Below are positions 15,459 to 22,797 of a DNA stretch of 46,712 nucleotides, piece by piece. Within the stretch, counting starts at the first letter, position 1. Every line of letters begins with the position of its first letter. The stretch lies in the IMG/VR virus record IMGVR_UViG_3300048997_000032, positions 1-46,712 of that record. One strand, written 5' to 3'. The position numbers and the translations under genes are program-made. Source of the stretch: a virus. Below the pieces are notes generated by a model, which saw only the letters and a program-made list of their open reading frames with translations, did not search any database and was not told where the DNA came from.

Positions 15459-16997
15459 CTACTTGTCGCCTTGTAACGCATAGTCGTTCACGCCAAAACT
15501 GTTGACCACGGCGTCCAGTTGATCCGGTGATCGCCCTAACTCTGCGCGTATCTTTTCCTTTGGCGTCATGAACAACCGGTTAAGCTCGTCGCGACGGCAC
15601 GCGCCCGAACCCCATTTGTATTTCGAACATTCTTCCTGCAACATTTTGTCTTGCGGCATCCGAACCGAACCGTTCAGCCACATCATGAATTTGAAATGCA
15701 GTTCTGCGCGCTTGTTGCCGAACTGCACGGCGTTAGCCGCGCCGCTGCCGAAGTTAATCGCTACTACCCGATCAGCTTGGTTGCGCATGCGCAAACGGCA
15801 GGCGTCAACCAGTCCCTTACCCAACCCTCCCGTGTCAATAACGATAACGTCCATTTGAAAACGTCTAAACTGTTGCACCAGCCAATCGGCTTGTACGTTC
15901 TGATCTTTGGATTTGATGGCCCCCCAAATTCGTTTACCAATAACCTGCCCTTCGCGGTCACAGCACCATGTAGCATCACTGCCGTCGCCGCCGGGATCAA
16001 CTGAAATGATTTTTAGCGCACCGTGAGTTGGTTCGATCTTGGACAGCATCGCCTGTTGCACCAGCGACGCCGGAAAGAAGTCCATCGTGCTATCGGTCAT
16101 AAAACATTCGGCGTAGGTGGCCGGAAATTCCTGCCGCGTTAGCCGATGGATCATATCGGGCTGACCGCCGTTCATTACGGCAAGCGCATAGTTTTCACGC
16201 CAGTACCAATAGAGTTGCGCCAGCGTCAGACTGTGCATCTTGCCGTAGTCGGCAAATTCACGTGGCGGCTGCCAGTCCGCCGACGGCGTGAACACATATT
16301 CCGGCATCGTGGCCCAAGGCAGGAAATGCAGCCGCCACATTCCCTTATTGCCGTCGCGGTGCGCCTGCTCGCACATGTCAAAAAACATACCGCTCGCGCC
16401 GTTGCCGGTGCTTTCCATGACAATTTCAGTACCGGGAATGTCGAGCACGGTTTTCATCAGGCCGGAAGACAAGTCTTCACTGTTGTCAAAAAAGCCTGCT
16501 TCCGACATGTGCAACAAATGCGTGTCGTCCGACCGACCAACATCGCCGCCTTCCGCAGACGACACCTTGTAAACCGATTGCAACCGGTCAAAAATCAATT
16601 CACGGGCGTTCGAAGCGCTGATGGACGGCTGCAATTGCGGTGGCAGCCCGTTGTAAAATTCCTTCACCTCACGGTGCAGGTTGGTCGCGCTGTCCGTTCG
16701 GTGCGCCACGACATGGGCGCGAACACCGCGTCCGGTAGCGGTGCGATGAAAGAACCGCGAACCGATGTAGGTACTGACACCCATGCGCCGGGCTTTGGGT
16801 ACCAGCGCGCGAATACGACCGTGCTCTTTCAATTCTTCGGCAAAGCGCTGGTCCAGCACGGTCTGCGCTCTGTTGAGCACGAACAGCTTGCGCTGCCCAC
16901 CTTCACGCGGACGTATTTTCAAGTATTTTTCGCGGTACCAGACAAAATCGCGCAAGCGATCAGATATTGAAACTTCCCAAGGAAATCGGAAATTCAT
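15459..16997 (-). CDS. terminase large subunit
   Basis: A 512-residue packaging motor. The N-terminal ATPase has a deviant Walker A (PKARRMGVST, about residues 67-76), a region with an acidic pair near HLLHMSEAGFF (161-170) that probably holds Walker B, and a coupling motif MESTGNG (194-200). The C-terminal RNase H-like nuclease shows SVDPGGDGSDATW (332-344) and VIVIDTGGLGKG with the second catalytic Asp. It translocates DNA through the portal and cuts it. No small terminase was identified. It is leftward, opposite the portal operon. Confidence 0.92.
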   Translation of the reverse strand: MNFRFPWEVSISDRLRDFVWYREKYLKIRPREGGQRKLFVLNRAQTVLDQRFAEELKEHGRIRALVPKARRMGVSTYIGSRFFHRTATGRGVRAHVVAHRTDSATNLHREVKEFYNGLPPQLQPSISASNARELIFDRLQSVYKVSSAEGGDVGRSDDTHLLHMSEAGFFDNSEDLSSGLMKTVLDIPGTEIVMESTGNGASGMFFDMCEQAHRDGNKGMWRLHFLPWATMPEYVFTPSADWQPPREFADYGKMHSLTLAQLYWYWRENYALAVMNGGQPDMIHRLTRQEFPATYAECFMTDSTMDFFPASLVQQAMLSKIEPTHGALKIISVDPGGDGSDATWCCDREGQVIGKRIWGAIKSKDQNVQADWLVQQFRRFQMDVIVIDTGGLGKGLVDACRLRMRNQADRVVAINFGSGAANAVQFGNKRAELHFKFMMWLNGSVRMPQDKMLQEECSKYKWGSGACRRDELNRLFMTPKEKIRAELGRSPDQLDAVVNSFGVNDYALQGDK

Positions 16998-17031
16998 CCA
17001 TGTGGCCCGCCGTGGTAACGACCGAGCGGGC

Positions 17032-17322
17032 TTACTTTAAAGGGGCGTTGACGACCACCCCGCCTGTACCGCTCTTGACCACCTGCACGCCGTTTTCAGT
17101 GCTGTTGATGATCGGAATTTGGATACCCTGCGAATTGGCAAAACCGTGGATCAACGTCGAAACCGCCACGGCGATCATCGAAACAATCGGCGTGATATCA
17201 CCCAGCGGGTTGCCCTTGGCAACGGAATAACCGATAACGGACGCGCCAGCGGCGCTGATCGCGTTGTTGACCATTGAGCCAATCGGCCCAGCGAACAATC
17301 CAACCAAAAATTGCCAGTTCAT
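17032..17322 (-). CDS. holin-like small membrane protein
   Basis: A 95-residue protein from the ATG at 17322 with GGAGCAAGG upstream. Two hydrophobic segments (LVGLFAGPIGSMVNNAISAA, about 6-35, and PIVSMIAVAVSTLIHGF, about 46-62) are followed by a polar tail containing NGVQVV, a pattern seen in some putative phage holins. It lies next to the terminase and within 2 kb of the endolysin. The holin role is inference. Confidence 0.5.
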   Translation of the reverse strand: MNWQFLVGLFAGPIGSMVNNAISAAGASVIGYSVAKGNPLGDITPIVSMIAVAVSTLIHGFANSQGIQIPIINSTENGVQVVKSGTGGVVVNAPLK

Positions 17323-17349
17323 TTTAAGCCTTGCTCCTGTGATGCGTGT

Positions 17350-17361
17350 AGTGTATACACT
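17350..17361. promoter_or_regulatory. 12-bp perfect palindrome in divergent gap
   Basis: AGTGTATACACT lies between the divergent genes starting at 17322 (minus) and 17403 (plus). Its core TGTATACA also forms the palindrome at 2875-2884, likewise in a divergent gap. It may be an operator; no clear promoter boxes were placed around it. Confidence 0.4.
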
Positions 17362-17402
17362 TTTTTGATGTCGCACGGTAACACAACGCAAAGGGGCTAA
17401 CA

Positions 17403-17585
17403 ATGCACACCAGTTTTGAAGGCAAAATCTACCGAATGGGTAAAGACGGCAAACCGATGTGGGAGCGCCCGCGCACCCCGCGCGAAGCCGGAACGTCCCG
17501 CATCCTGACCGCCTTGGTAATTGCGGCGATAGCGACGACGGTACCGCTTGCTGTCGTGCTGGGGATTTTGCTGGCTAGGATGTAG
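17403..17585 (+). CDS. 60-residue single-span membrane protein
   Basis: A basic, soluble N-terminus (KIYRMGKDGKPMWERPRTPR) followed by a C-terminal hydrophobic helix (ILTALVIAAIATTVPLAVVL). AAAGGGG lies 9 nt before the ATG. It may be a lysis accessory given its neighbours; function unknown. It ends 11 nt inside the convergent gene. Confidence 0.55.
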   Translation: MHTSFEGKIYRMGKDGKPMWERPRTPREAGTSRILTALVIAAIATTVPLAVVLGILLARM

Positions 17586-18843
17586 GCTGAAACCCGAGCC
17601 AAGGGTACTGCGCCAGCAGGATCGATCCAGCCGGGTTGATGAAATTCAGCCCGCCACCAACGCCAAAGCCGGTATCGGCGTTCACGGCGTTGGCGAGTGC
17701 TGCGCTGACTGATGGACTGCCACTCGTTGCTGTGCCAAGGGCGCTAGGAGCGGCAGCCGTGGCCGGTGAGGGGCTGAACCCCGCGAACCCCGTGTTGATG
17801 CCGGGAGACACGCCAGCCACGCCAGTAGGGCTTGGGCTGAAACCCTGAAAACCGATATTGACGCCGGTCTGACCGAAGTTTTCGCCAAATTCTCCCGCTA
17901 GGTTGCCGAAGTTGTTGGCTGGCTGCGAGTTAGCCAGATTGGCATGCGCCTGATTGGACGCCTGCGAAGCCAGCCCTTCCGCCACCGTCGGCCCGAACGT
18001 TGCGTTGTTAACCGAGGTTGACGTGGTAGTTACACCCTTACCGGGCAGACCTTCAGCAGTCATGTAACCTAGATTGATAGCTTCCTGATTAATTTGGGCC
18101 AGTGTGGCAGCATCTTCTTCTGCCGTTGGTTCTGACGACACCGCGTTGTCTGCGGTGGCAGCCGCCAAGCTGGCTTGTTGCGCGTTCAACCCTGCTGCCA
18201 GATTACCATAGCCCGTTGCAACTGCCGCCGTGGCAGGCGAGGCGGGAGTGCCGATGTTCTCCCCAAGCGTACCCAAAGCCGCGCTGACAGAGTTACCAAG
18301 GGACGCCTGCGCCGCCGGACCAAACCCTAAGCCATTCGATGGACTGAGCCCCATGGCCGCCGCAGACGGTCCTATGCCTGCGATGTTACCAAAGCTCGCG
18401 TCACCGGGATCGGAGATGCCGGTGTTGCCAAAACCGCCCGGCGCGCCAAAACCGCCGAAGCCGCCGATGCCGCCAATCGAGCCCGCCGCTGGCGCATTGC
18501 CGATGCCAAGCCCGCCAATCGAGCCAAAGCCGCCAAGGCCCTCGCCGATGCCCTCGCCAACGCCATTAAGCCCGGACACGCTGCCGAACCCGCCGGGAAC
18601 ACCCACGCCGATACCGCCAAAATCACTCAGGCTGCCGAAGTCACCAAGCGCTACGCCCGTAGTGGCAGCCGCAGCCGCGTCGGCGTCCGATAACGATGCG
18701 TTGTCACCGAAACCGCCGACATCACCAACGCTGAAGCCGCCGCTATCGCTAGAACCGCTGTTGTCACTTACGCCGCCGTCGCCAACGCCGCCATTCGAGC
18801 CGTCGCCGCCGCCACCGCCGTCACCGCCGCCATCACCACCCAT
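17575..18843 (-). CDS. glycine-rich structural protein
   Basis: A 422-residue protein from the ATG at 18843 (TAATG overlap with the endolysin stop). The first half is almost entirely Gly with Ser, Asp, Phe and Ile (GGFGGFGAPGGFGNTG type). The second half is Ala/Asn/Thr-rich with a repeated unit (NIGFQGFSPSP and NTGFAGFSPSP). Such composition occurs in fibre tips and elastic or membrane-active virion proteins. Codon-level repeats make its DNA look like a tandem repeat. Function unknown. Confidence 0.55.
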   Translation of the reverse strand: MGGDGGGDGGGGGDGSNGGVGDGGVSDNSGSSDSGGFSVGDVGGFGDNASLSDADAAAAATTGVALGDFGSLSDFGGIGVGVPGGFGSVSGLNGVGEGIGEGLGGFGSIGGLGIGNAPAAGSIGGIGGFGGFGAPGGFGNTGISDPGDASFGNIAGIGPSAAAMGLSPSNGLGFGPAAQASLGNSVSAALGTLGENIGTPASPATAAVATGYGNLAAGLNAQQASLAAATADNAVSSEPTAEEDAATLAQINQEAINLGYMTAEGLPGKGVTTTSTSVNNATFGPTVAEGLASQASNQAHANLANSQPANNFGNLAGEFGENFGQTGVNIGFQGFSPSPTGVAGVSPGINTGFAGFSPSPATAAAPSALGTATSGSPSVSAALANAVNADTGFGVGGGLNFINPAGSILLAQYPWLGFQPTS

Positions 18844-19352
18844 TACGCCACCCCATGCACTTTTTGGTCTGCGAAAGGATCGTAGTTGATCGGCGGATAC
18901 CATGCACCGCTGAACAGCGCGGGTTGCCTAAAAATCGGAACCCGCTGCACATGACCGCTATCGATGAACCCATGATTTGGGTAGCTGTGCCCCCATGTCA
19001 GTCCGCTAACCGTTCCGTGTTTTCGAGCCAATGCGTCTAGGAACTGGTATGGCTTGTTATTCTCCATATATTTGCCGTTTTCGAAAACTCCGAAATCCAC
19101 AGCAACACCGTAACCATGACAACCGACAACACGAAGCTGAGTAGCGTGTTTGGTAAAAAGATAGCTTTGGCGCGTTTGCGAACGATACGTTTCGAGCACA
19201 CGCAAATCATGACCGCCCGCTTTTGCGTCTGCCAGCATGCCGTCAACAGCCATGCGAGTACCAGGTTCGAGCAAGGCCATATCCTTGCAAATCTGATCTG
19301 AGCCGAACGCTTCCGAATTGCGGATGACGGTATCGTAAAAGGACGGCATCAT
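18843..19352 (-). CDS. endolysin, M15 (VanY/L-Ala-D-Glu) peptidase
   Basis: A 169-residue peptidoglycan peptidase from the ATG at 19352 (ATGA overlap). Zinc-site signatures are the R-S-x-x-R-Q segment (LRVLETYRSQTRQSYLF), the first His and Asp ligands in GCHGYGVAVDFGVFENG, and the late HVQ. The W-G-H-S-Y region precedes the final His. Size fits a single-domain cytoplasmic endolysin with no signal peptide, so a holin is needed; a candidate lies at 17032-17322. Confidence 0.8.
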   Translation of the reverse strand: MMPSFYDTVIRNSEAFGSDQICKDMALLEPGTRMAVDGMLADAKAGGHDLRVLETYRSQTRQSYLFTKHATQLRVVGCHGYGVAVDFGVFENGKYMENNKPYQFLDALARKHGTVSGLTWGHSYPNHGFIDSGHVQRVPIFRQPALFSGAWYPPINYDPFADQKVHGVA

Positions 19353-19642
19353 CCAACTGCTGCGAGATAGTCGTTGAACAGCGCCGGGGTCGCCGCAACA
19401 TAAGCAGCACCGTTCCATAACCGCAACGTGCCCTCCGCTGAGTAGCTTGGCGTAGCTGGCTGGAACCACATCGTTGTCGCTTGGTTGGCAACCGGCTGTG
19501 TAGCCGATACCGACACATTGATAAGACCGGACCGCCGAAGAATGTCAACGATGACATCCAGTCCGGGAATTTCAGCTTTCTGAACGCCGCCGGTTACGGC
19601 ACGCGCCAGCGCAATGAAGTCAGTCGTGGGTGCGTAGCTCAT
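19349..19642 (-). CDS. stand-alone copy of fibre N-terminal domain
   Basis: A 97-residue protein clearly paralogous to the first ~95 residues of the adjacent fibre gene: both have TDF, then TGGV-K-AE-PGLD, then N-QATT-WF-PA-P-Y-AEG, then LWNG. It consists of that domain alone. It probably arose by duplication and may cap or decorate the same attachment point. Confidence 0.65.
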   Translation of the reverse strand: MSYAPTTDFIALARAVTGGVQKAEIPGLDVIVDILRRSGLINVSVSATQPVANQATTMWFQPATPSYSAEGTLRLWNGAAYVAATPALFNDYLAAVG

Positions 19643-19654
19643 CTGTGTCGTTCC

Positions 19655-20941
19655 TCATGCCGTTCTGAAATAAAGATACATGGACACGCCCAATGTGCCA
19701 ACACCAGACAACCCAACCGAAACCCAAGTTTGACCATTAGGAACGGGCACGCCGCTCTCGCCAAACGATTGCGCGCCGTTGGCGACGAACGATGACCCGT
19801 AGTCACCGGTCCCACCGCCGCGTATAATGGCGTATGTCCCGATACCGCCCGCGCCTGCCACAGTTGTGTTGGCCCACGCCGGGTTGGCCCCCGTACCATT
19901 GGTTTTCAAGAACTGCCCGGAAACGCCCGGTGCCAGCGCCACCCATGCGGTAGCGTTGCGGTACAGGATGCTGCCTTGCACGCCACCAAACAAAGCGTCC
20001 AGCCCGGCGGAAGTCACGGAAGGGTTTTGGAAAGTTGGTGCCGCTGCGCCGTTCGAAGTCAACACCTGACCGGCAGCGCCTGCGCCCGAGTTGGTCCAAG
20101 CCGCACCGCGCACAAGCACACCGCCAGCGGTTGCGCCAAATGCAGCGTCCACCTTAGCTGAGTTCAGCACGTAGGCAGCCGCAGCACTCACCCATGACGG
20201 GTTAGCCGCCACGCCGCCGGTTTGCAGAAGTTGCCCGGCAGCACCGGGTGCGAGCACCGTCCATACTGTCGCATTGCGGTAAAGAATATCGCCTTGCACG
20301 TTACCGATAGCGTCCAGCCCTTCGCTGACAACTGCGGAAGAACTGGCCCATGACGGATTAGCAGCCGCGCCACCGGATTGAAGAAGTTGCCCGTTCGTGC
20401 CCGGTGCCAGAACCGCCCAGTTGCCAGCATCGCGGTAAATGATATCGCCTTGTGCGGTACCAAGCACGTCCAGAAAATCACTGATTTGGCTGTACGACGT
20501 TCCCGGCAGTGGATCGGCGGGCCACGACCCGGCAGCCTTCGGGCCATAGATGCCGCCCGGCGCATCCGTGCGCAAAGCGATGTCGCCATTGTTGCCAACC
20601 AAATCGGAAGGCGCACCGGTCACGAGCCAGATGGCGAGCCCGGACGCGCCAAGACTGACTGACAAAAATGTGTAGAACAGCCCCGGCGTGGCCGGAACGT
20701 ACATCGTGCCGTTCCACAGATACAGTACGCCTTCGGCGGCGTAGTCCGGGACGGCAGGCTTGAACCATGCAGTAGTTGCTTGGTTGACGACAGGCGGCGA
20801 ACCGGAAATAACAAGGTTGAGAATGCCAGCGCGACCAAGCGCGGCAACGACAAAATCAAGCCCCGGCATTTCGGCTTTTTCAACGCCGCCAGTTGTCGCG
20901 CGCCATAGTCCTACAAAGTCTGTTAAAAAATTGTAAGCCAT
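19655..20941 (-). CDS. tail fibre protein with tandem repeats
   Basis: A 428-residue fibre. Residues 1-95 form the domain shared with the neighbour at 19349. Residues about 115-150 carry an NNGDIALRTDAPGGIYGPK module common in fibres and baseplates. Residues about 161-357 hold four imperfect repeats of about 40-45 residues (core QGDILYRNAT-W-VLAPG then GQLLQTGG-AANPSW). The end is Gly-rich. It probably forms a trimeric host-binding fibre. Confidence 0.75.
   Translation of the reverse strand: MAYNFLTDFVGLWRATTGGVEKAEMPGLDFVVAALGRAGILNLVISGSPPVVNQATTAWFKPAVPDYAAEGVLYLWNGTMYVPATPGLFYTFLSVSLGASGLAIWLVTGAPSDLVGNNGDIALRTDAPGGIYGPKAAGSWPADPLPGTSYSQISDFLDVLGTAQGDIIYRDAGNWAVLAPGTNGQLLQSGGAAANPSWASSSAVVSEGLDAIGNVQGDILYRNATVWTVLAPGAAGQLLQTGGVAANPSWVSAAAAYVLNSAKVDAAFGATAGGVLVRGAAWTNSGAGAAGQVLTSNGAAAPTFQNPSVTSAGLDALFGGVQGSILYRNATAWVALAPGVSGQFLKTNGTGANPAWANTTVAGAGGIGTYAIIRGGGTGDYGSSFVANGAQSFGESGVPVPNGQTWVSVGLSGVGTLGVSMYLYFRTA
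19871..20461 (-). repeat. four coding repeats in the tail fibre
   Basis: Four units encode residues about 161-203, 211-253, 265-306 and 316-357 of the fibre. Units 1, 2 and 4 are alike; unit 3 is more diverged (GGVLVRGAAWTNSGAGAAGQ). They could recombine to change fibre length. Confidence 0.7.
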
Positions 20942-21561
20942 TACAGCGCTTTTTCGTCCTCGGCGGTGTAGAGCGTATTGATGGTAACTGGAACCAGCAT
21001 GCCAGATGACTGCAATCCGAGTTCAAGCACTGGGTCACCCGAAGCCGCCGTTACGGGTACCGGGATGATGTACTCAGAAAGCAGGCCAACCGCGATCAAA
21101 CGTGACGGTTGAACGTCTGCGAGCGGTGCGCCTTCGGACAGCAAGCCGAGCGGCAGAACCGTGTCGCCGACAATAACGGTACCGGGACCATCACCGTTTT
21201 CGGGCCACCCGGTCCAAGTCTTCGGCCCCCATATGATAGGCTGCATGCCGTAATTGGGGTAGCCAGCCCATTGCAGGAAGTAGTCGCCGACCACGCCGAT
21301 TTCATTGTTCAGCCCATTCGGTCCGAACCATTTCAACGTGGTCTGGTAGGTAACCGGAACAACCCAGAGATAATGGCCCCAGTCGTCTAGCCCGTTGATA
21401 TCGCGCTTTTCGAAAAGTTGAAATGTGACATTATCGATGTACAAGTCACCGACAACGCCAGCTTGCGGCACGGGAGGGCCGAACCCGCGCAAGATCGGGC
21501 CAAACTGTTTTGCCATGAACGGAATGCTGGTACCGGGGAGCCCCGTGTCGAAACCACTCAT
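20941..21561 (-). CDS. tail/baseplate-like structural protein
   Basis: A 206-residue protein from the ATG at 21561 (ATGA overlap). It has aromatic, Gly/Pro-rich beta segments (FGPILRGFGPPVPQAGVVGD, NEIGVVGDYFLQWAGYPNYG, WTGWPENGDGPG) typical of fibre or baseplate modules, then two similar C-terminal repeats (VLPLGLLSEGAPL and VLELGLQSSGMLV). Probably a virion appendage. Confidence 0.55.
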   Translation of the reverse strand: MSGFDTGLPGTSIPFMAKQFGPILRGFGPPVPQAGVVGDLYIDNVTFQLFEKRDINGLDDWGHYLWVVPVTYQTTLKWFGPNGLNNEIGVVGDYFLQWAGYPNYGMQPIIWGPKTWTGWPENGDGPGTVIVGDTVLPLGLLSEGAPLADVQPSRLIAVGLLSEYIIPVPVTAASGDPVLELGLQSSGMLVPVTINTLYTAEDEKAL

Positions 21562-21968
21562 GGCGAAACCCCGTTTCGAGATACTTGCAGCGCCATGGCT
21601 AAACCGGTACCGTCCATGTTGTTGATGTTCAAAATGCGCAACCGCACCCATCCATCACGATTGGCATTCATCCCTTTCGCGACAATTGTGTTTTGATAGT
21701 TGTCAATCGGCCATGCTTCCGCATCCGACTGACCGCCAATGGTTTTCATTTCCAGTATTAACTGCATTTCCGGCGCGGACCCCGGCTGTTTTGTTACCAC
21801 CGAAGACGCCGAGTTGACAAAAGTAAGTAACGCGCGACAGACGTTCACCGCGATCCAGTCGCCTTTATTGATGGGTAGCCAGCCGGTAGCGCCGCCAATT
21901 TGATCGGCGTACACTTCATCGAACTGCACGCTGATCCGGCTGTCAGAGCCACCGGGACGGAAGAACAT
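21558..21968 (-). CDS. hypothetical virion-like protein
   Basis: A 136-residue protein from the ATG at 21968. Beta-rich composition, with GGSDSRISVQFDEVYADQIG and GWVRLRILNINNMDGTGLAM suggesting a carbohydrate-binding-like sandwich. It sits among fibre genes. Function not known. Confidence 0.5.
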   Translation of the reverse strand: MFFRPGGSDSRISVQFDEVYADQIGGATGWLPINKGDWIAVNVCRALLTFVNSASSVVTKQPGSAPEMQLILEMKTIGGQSDAEAWPIDNYQNTIVAKGMNANRDGWVRLRILNINNMDGTGLAMALQVSRNGVSP

Positions 21969-21975
21969 TGCAAAC

Positions 21976-22221
21976 CTACTTTCGCTTGCCACCCTTACTG
22001 AAAGCGTTGGTACCACGCATGGCGACCCCGCTACCGTCGCCAGCGCCGTGGTTGGACTTCGCGAGACGGCGGTTGCCGTTCGAAACGTCCGCTACCGCAC
22101 TTGGGTAGTGCTTCAGCTTGCCCTTCGGCATGCCGCTGCGACCACCGTAATTGGTGCAGTTTTCACTGATGCTGTCCCCAGCGCTGTTGCCGAAACCGTT
22201 AACCCCGCGATAGTTGGTCAT
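21976..22221 (-). CDS. small Gly/Asn-rich protein with YxGxNxF repeats
   Basis: An 81-residue basic protein. It starts MTNYRGVNGFGNSAG and ends MRGTNAFSKGGKRK, so the R-G-x-N-x-F motif occurs twice. The same motif starts the protein at 6665-7495. It may be a disordered adaptor peptide. AAAAGGAAAAAGCG precedes the ATG. Confidence 0.5.
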   Translation of the reverse strand: MTNYRGVNGFGNSAGDSISENCTNYGGRSGMPKGKLKHYPSAVADVSNGNRRLAKSNHGAGDGSGVAMRGTNAFSKGGKRK

Positions 22222-22363
22222 TTGCGCTTTTTCCTTTTCGAGCCGGAATGCTGTTCGCGAGTATAGTTGAAGCCCCCGGGCGGAACAAGCCGGACTTCCG
22301 CGCCAGAAAATAGGTGGCTTTCGCCTGATCCGGGTTAATTTTTGGCAGCTTTTTCGGCTTCAT
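22199..22363 (-). CDS. 54-residue basic protein
   Basis: Translated by hand. The ATG at 22363 overlaps the upstream stop (TAATG) and the TAA is at 22199-22201. It is Lys/Pro-rich at the N-terminus (MKPKKLPKINPDQAKATYF) and Ser/Gly-rich after. It overlaps the next gene by 23 nt in another frame. Function unknown. Confidence 0.4.
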   Translation of the reverse strand: MKPKKLPKINPDQAKATYFLARKSGLFRPGASTILANSIPARKGKSANDQLSRG

Positions 22364-22797
22364 TAGTCAACCCGCCTGTGTTTACGGTTTTCCTCAATTG
22401 ACATGGACACCGCGCTAACCTGTTCCTGCAACCGGTCAAACCCAGCGTGCATTTCCTGTTTCAAGTCATCATGAGCATCGCGCACGTCGCGTTTAAATTC
22501 GTCGGTTGCCTTGTTGTAGTCTTCGCGCCGCATGTACAGTTGCAAGGTTTCAGCCGTGACCGCCCGCGTTTTCATCGCTTCCAGTTCGATGTTGTGTATT
22601 CGGTCACTGATATTAGCGGTAACGTTACCAATATTTACCGATTGCAATTCGATGCTGGCTCGCAATTCATTCTTGACGGAACTAAGCCCCTCATGATGTG
22701 ACGTTGCGCTGCCCCATATCATTTTCAAAAGCACCACGAACAGCCCGATGGTTTGGGCAGCCATGCCGCAAAGAATACCAACTTCAGTTAGCGTCAC
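22363..22797 (-). CDS. membrane-anchored coiled-coil protein (spanin/holin accessory-like)
   Basis: A 144-residue protein: one N-terminal hydrophobic helix (ILCGMAAQTIGLFVVLLKMI, about 8-27) followed by a long charged coiled coil (about 35-140). This layout is shared by inner-membrane spanins and some phage lysis accessory proteins. No outer-membrane partner was identified. It overlaps the upstream gene by 14 nt. Confidence 0.5.
   Translation of the reverse strand: MTLTEVGILCGMAAQTIGLFVVLLKMIWGSATSHHEGLSSVKNELRASIELQSVNIGNVTANISDRIHNIELEAMKTRAVTAETLQLYMRREDYNKATDEFKRDVRDAHDDLKQEMHAGFDRLQEQVSAVSMSIEENRKHRRVD

Noticed and set aside
16146-16970. Rightward frame of 274 codons opposite the terminase
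   Set aside because: Terminase motifs on the minus strand are clear; this frame has His/Arg/Val-rich shadow composition.
18400-18843. Repetitive DNA resembling a tandem repeat or CRISPR
   Set aside because: Periodicity is that of Gly-rich codons; there are no constant repeats with unique spacers. No CRISPR array seen anywhere.
18230-18889. Rightward Pro/Ser-rich frame opposite the Gly-rich gene
   Set aside because: Antisense of GGC/GGT-rich codons naturally reads as Pro/Ala/Ser; not an independent gene.
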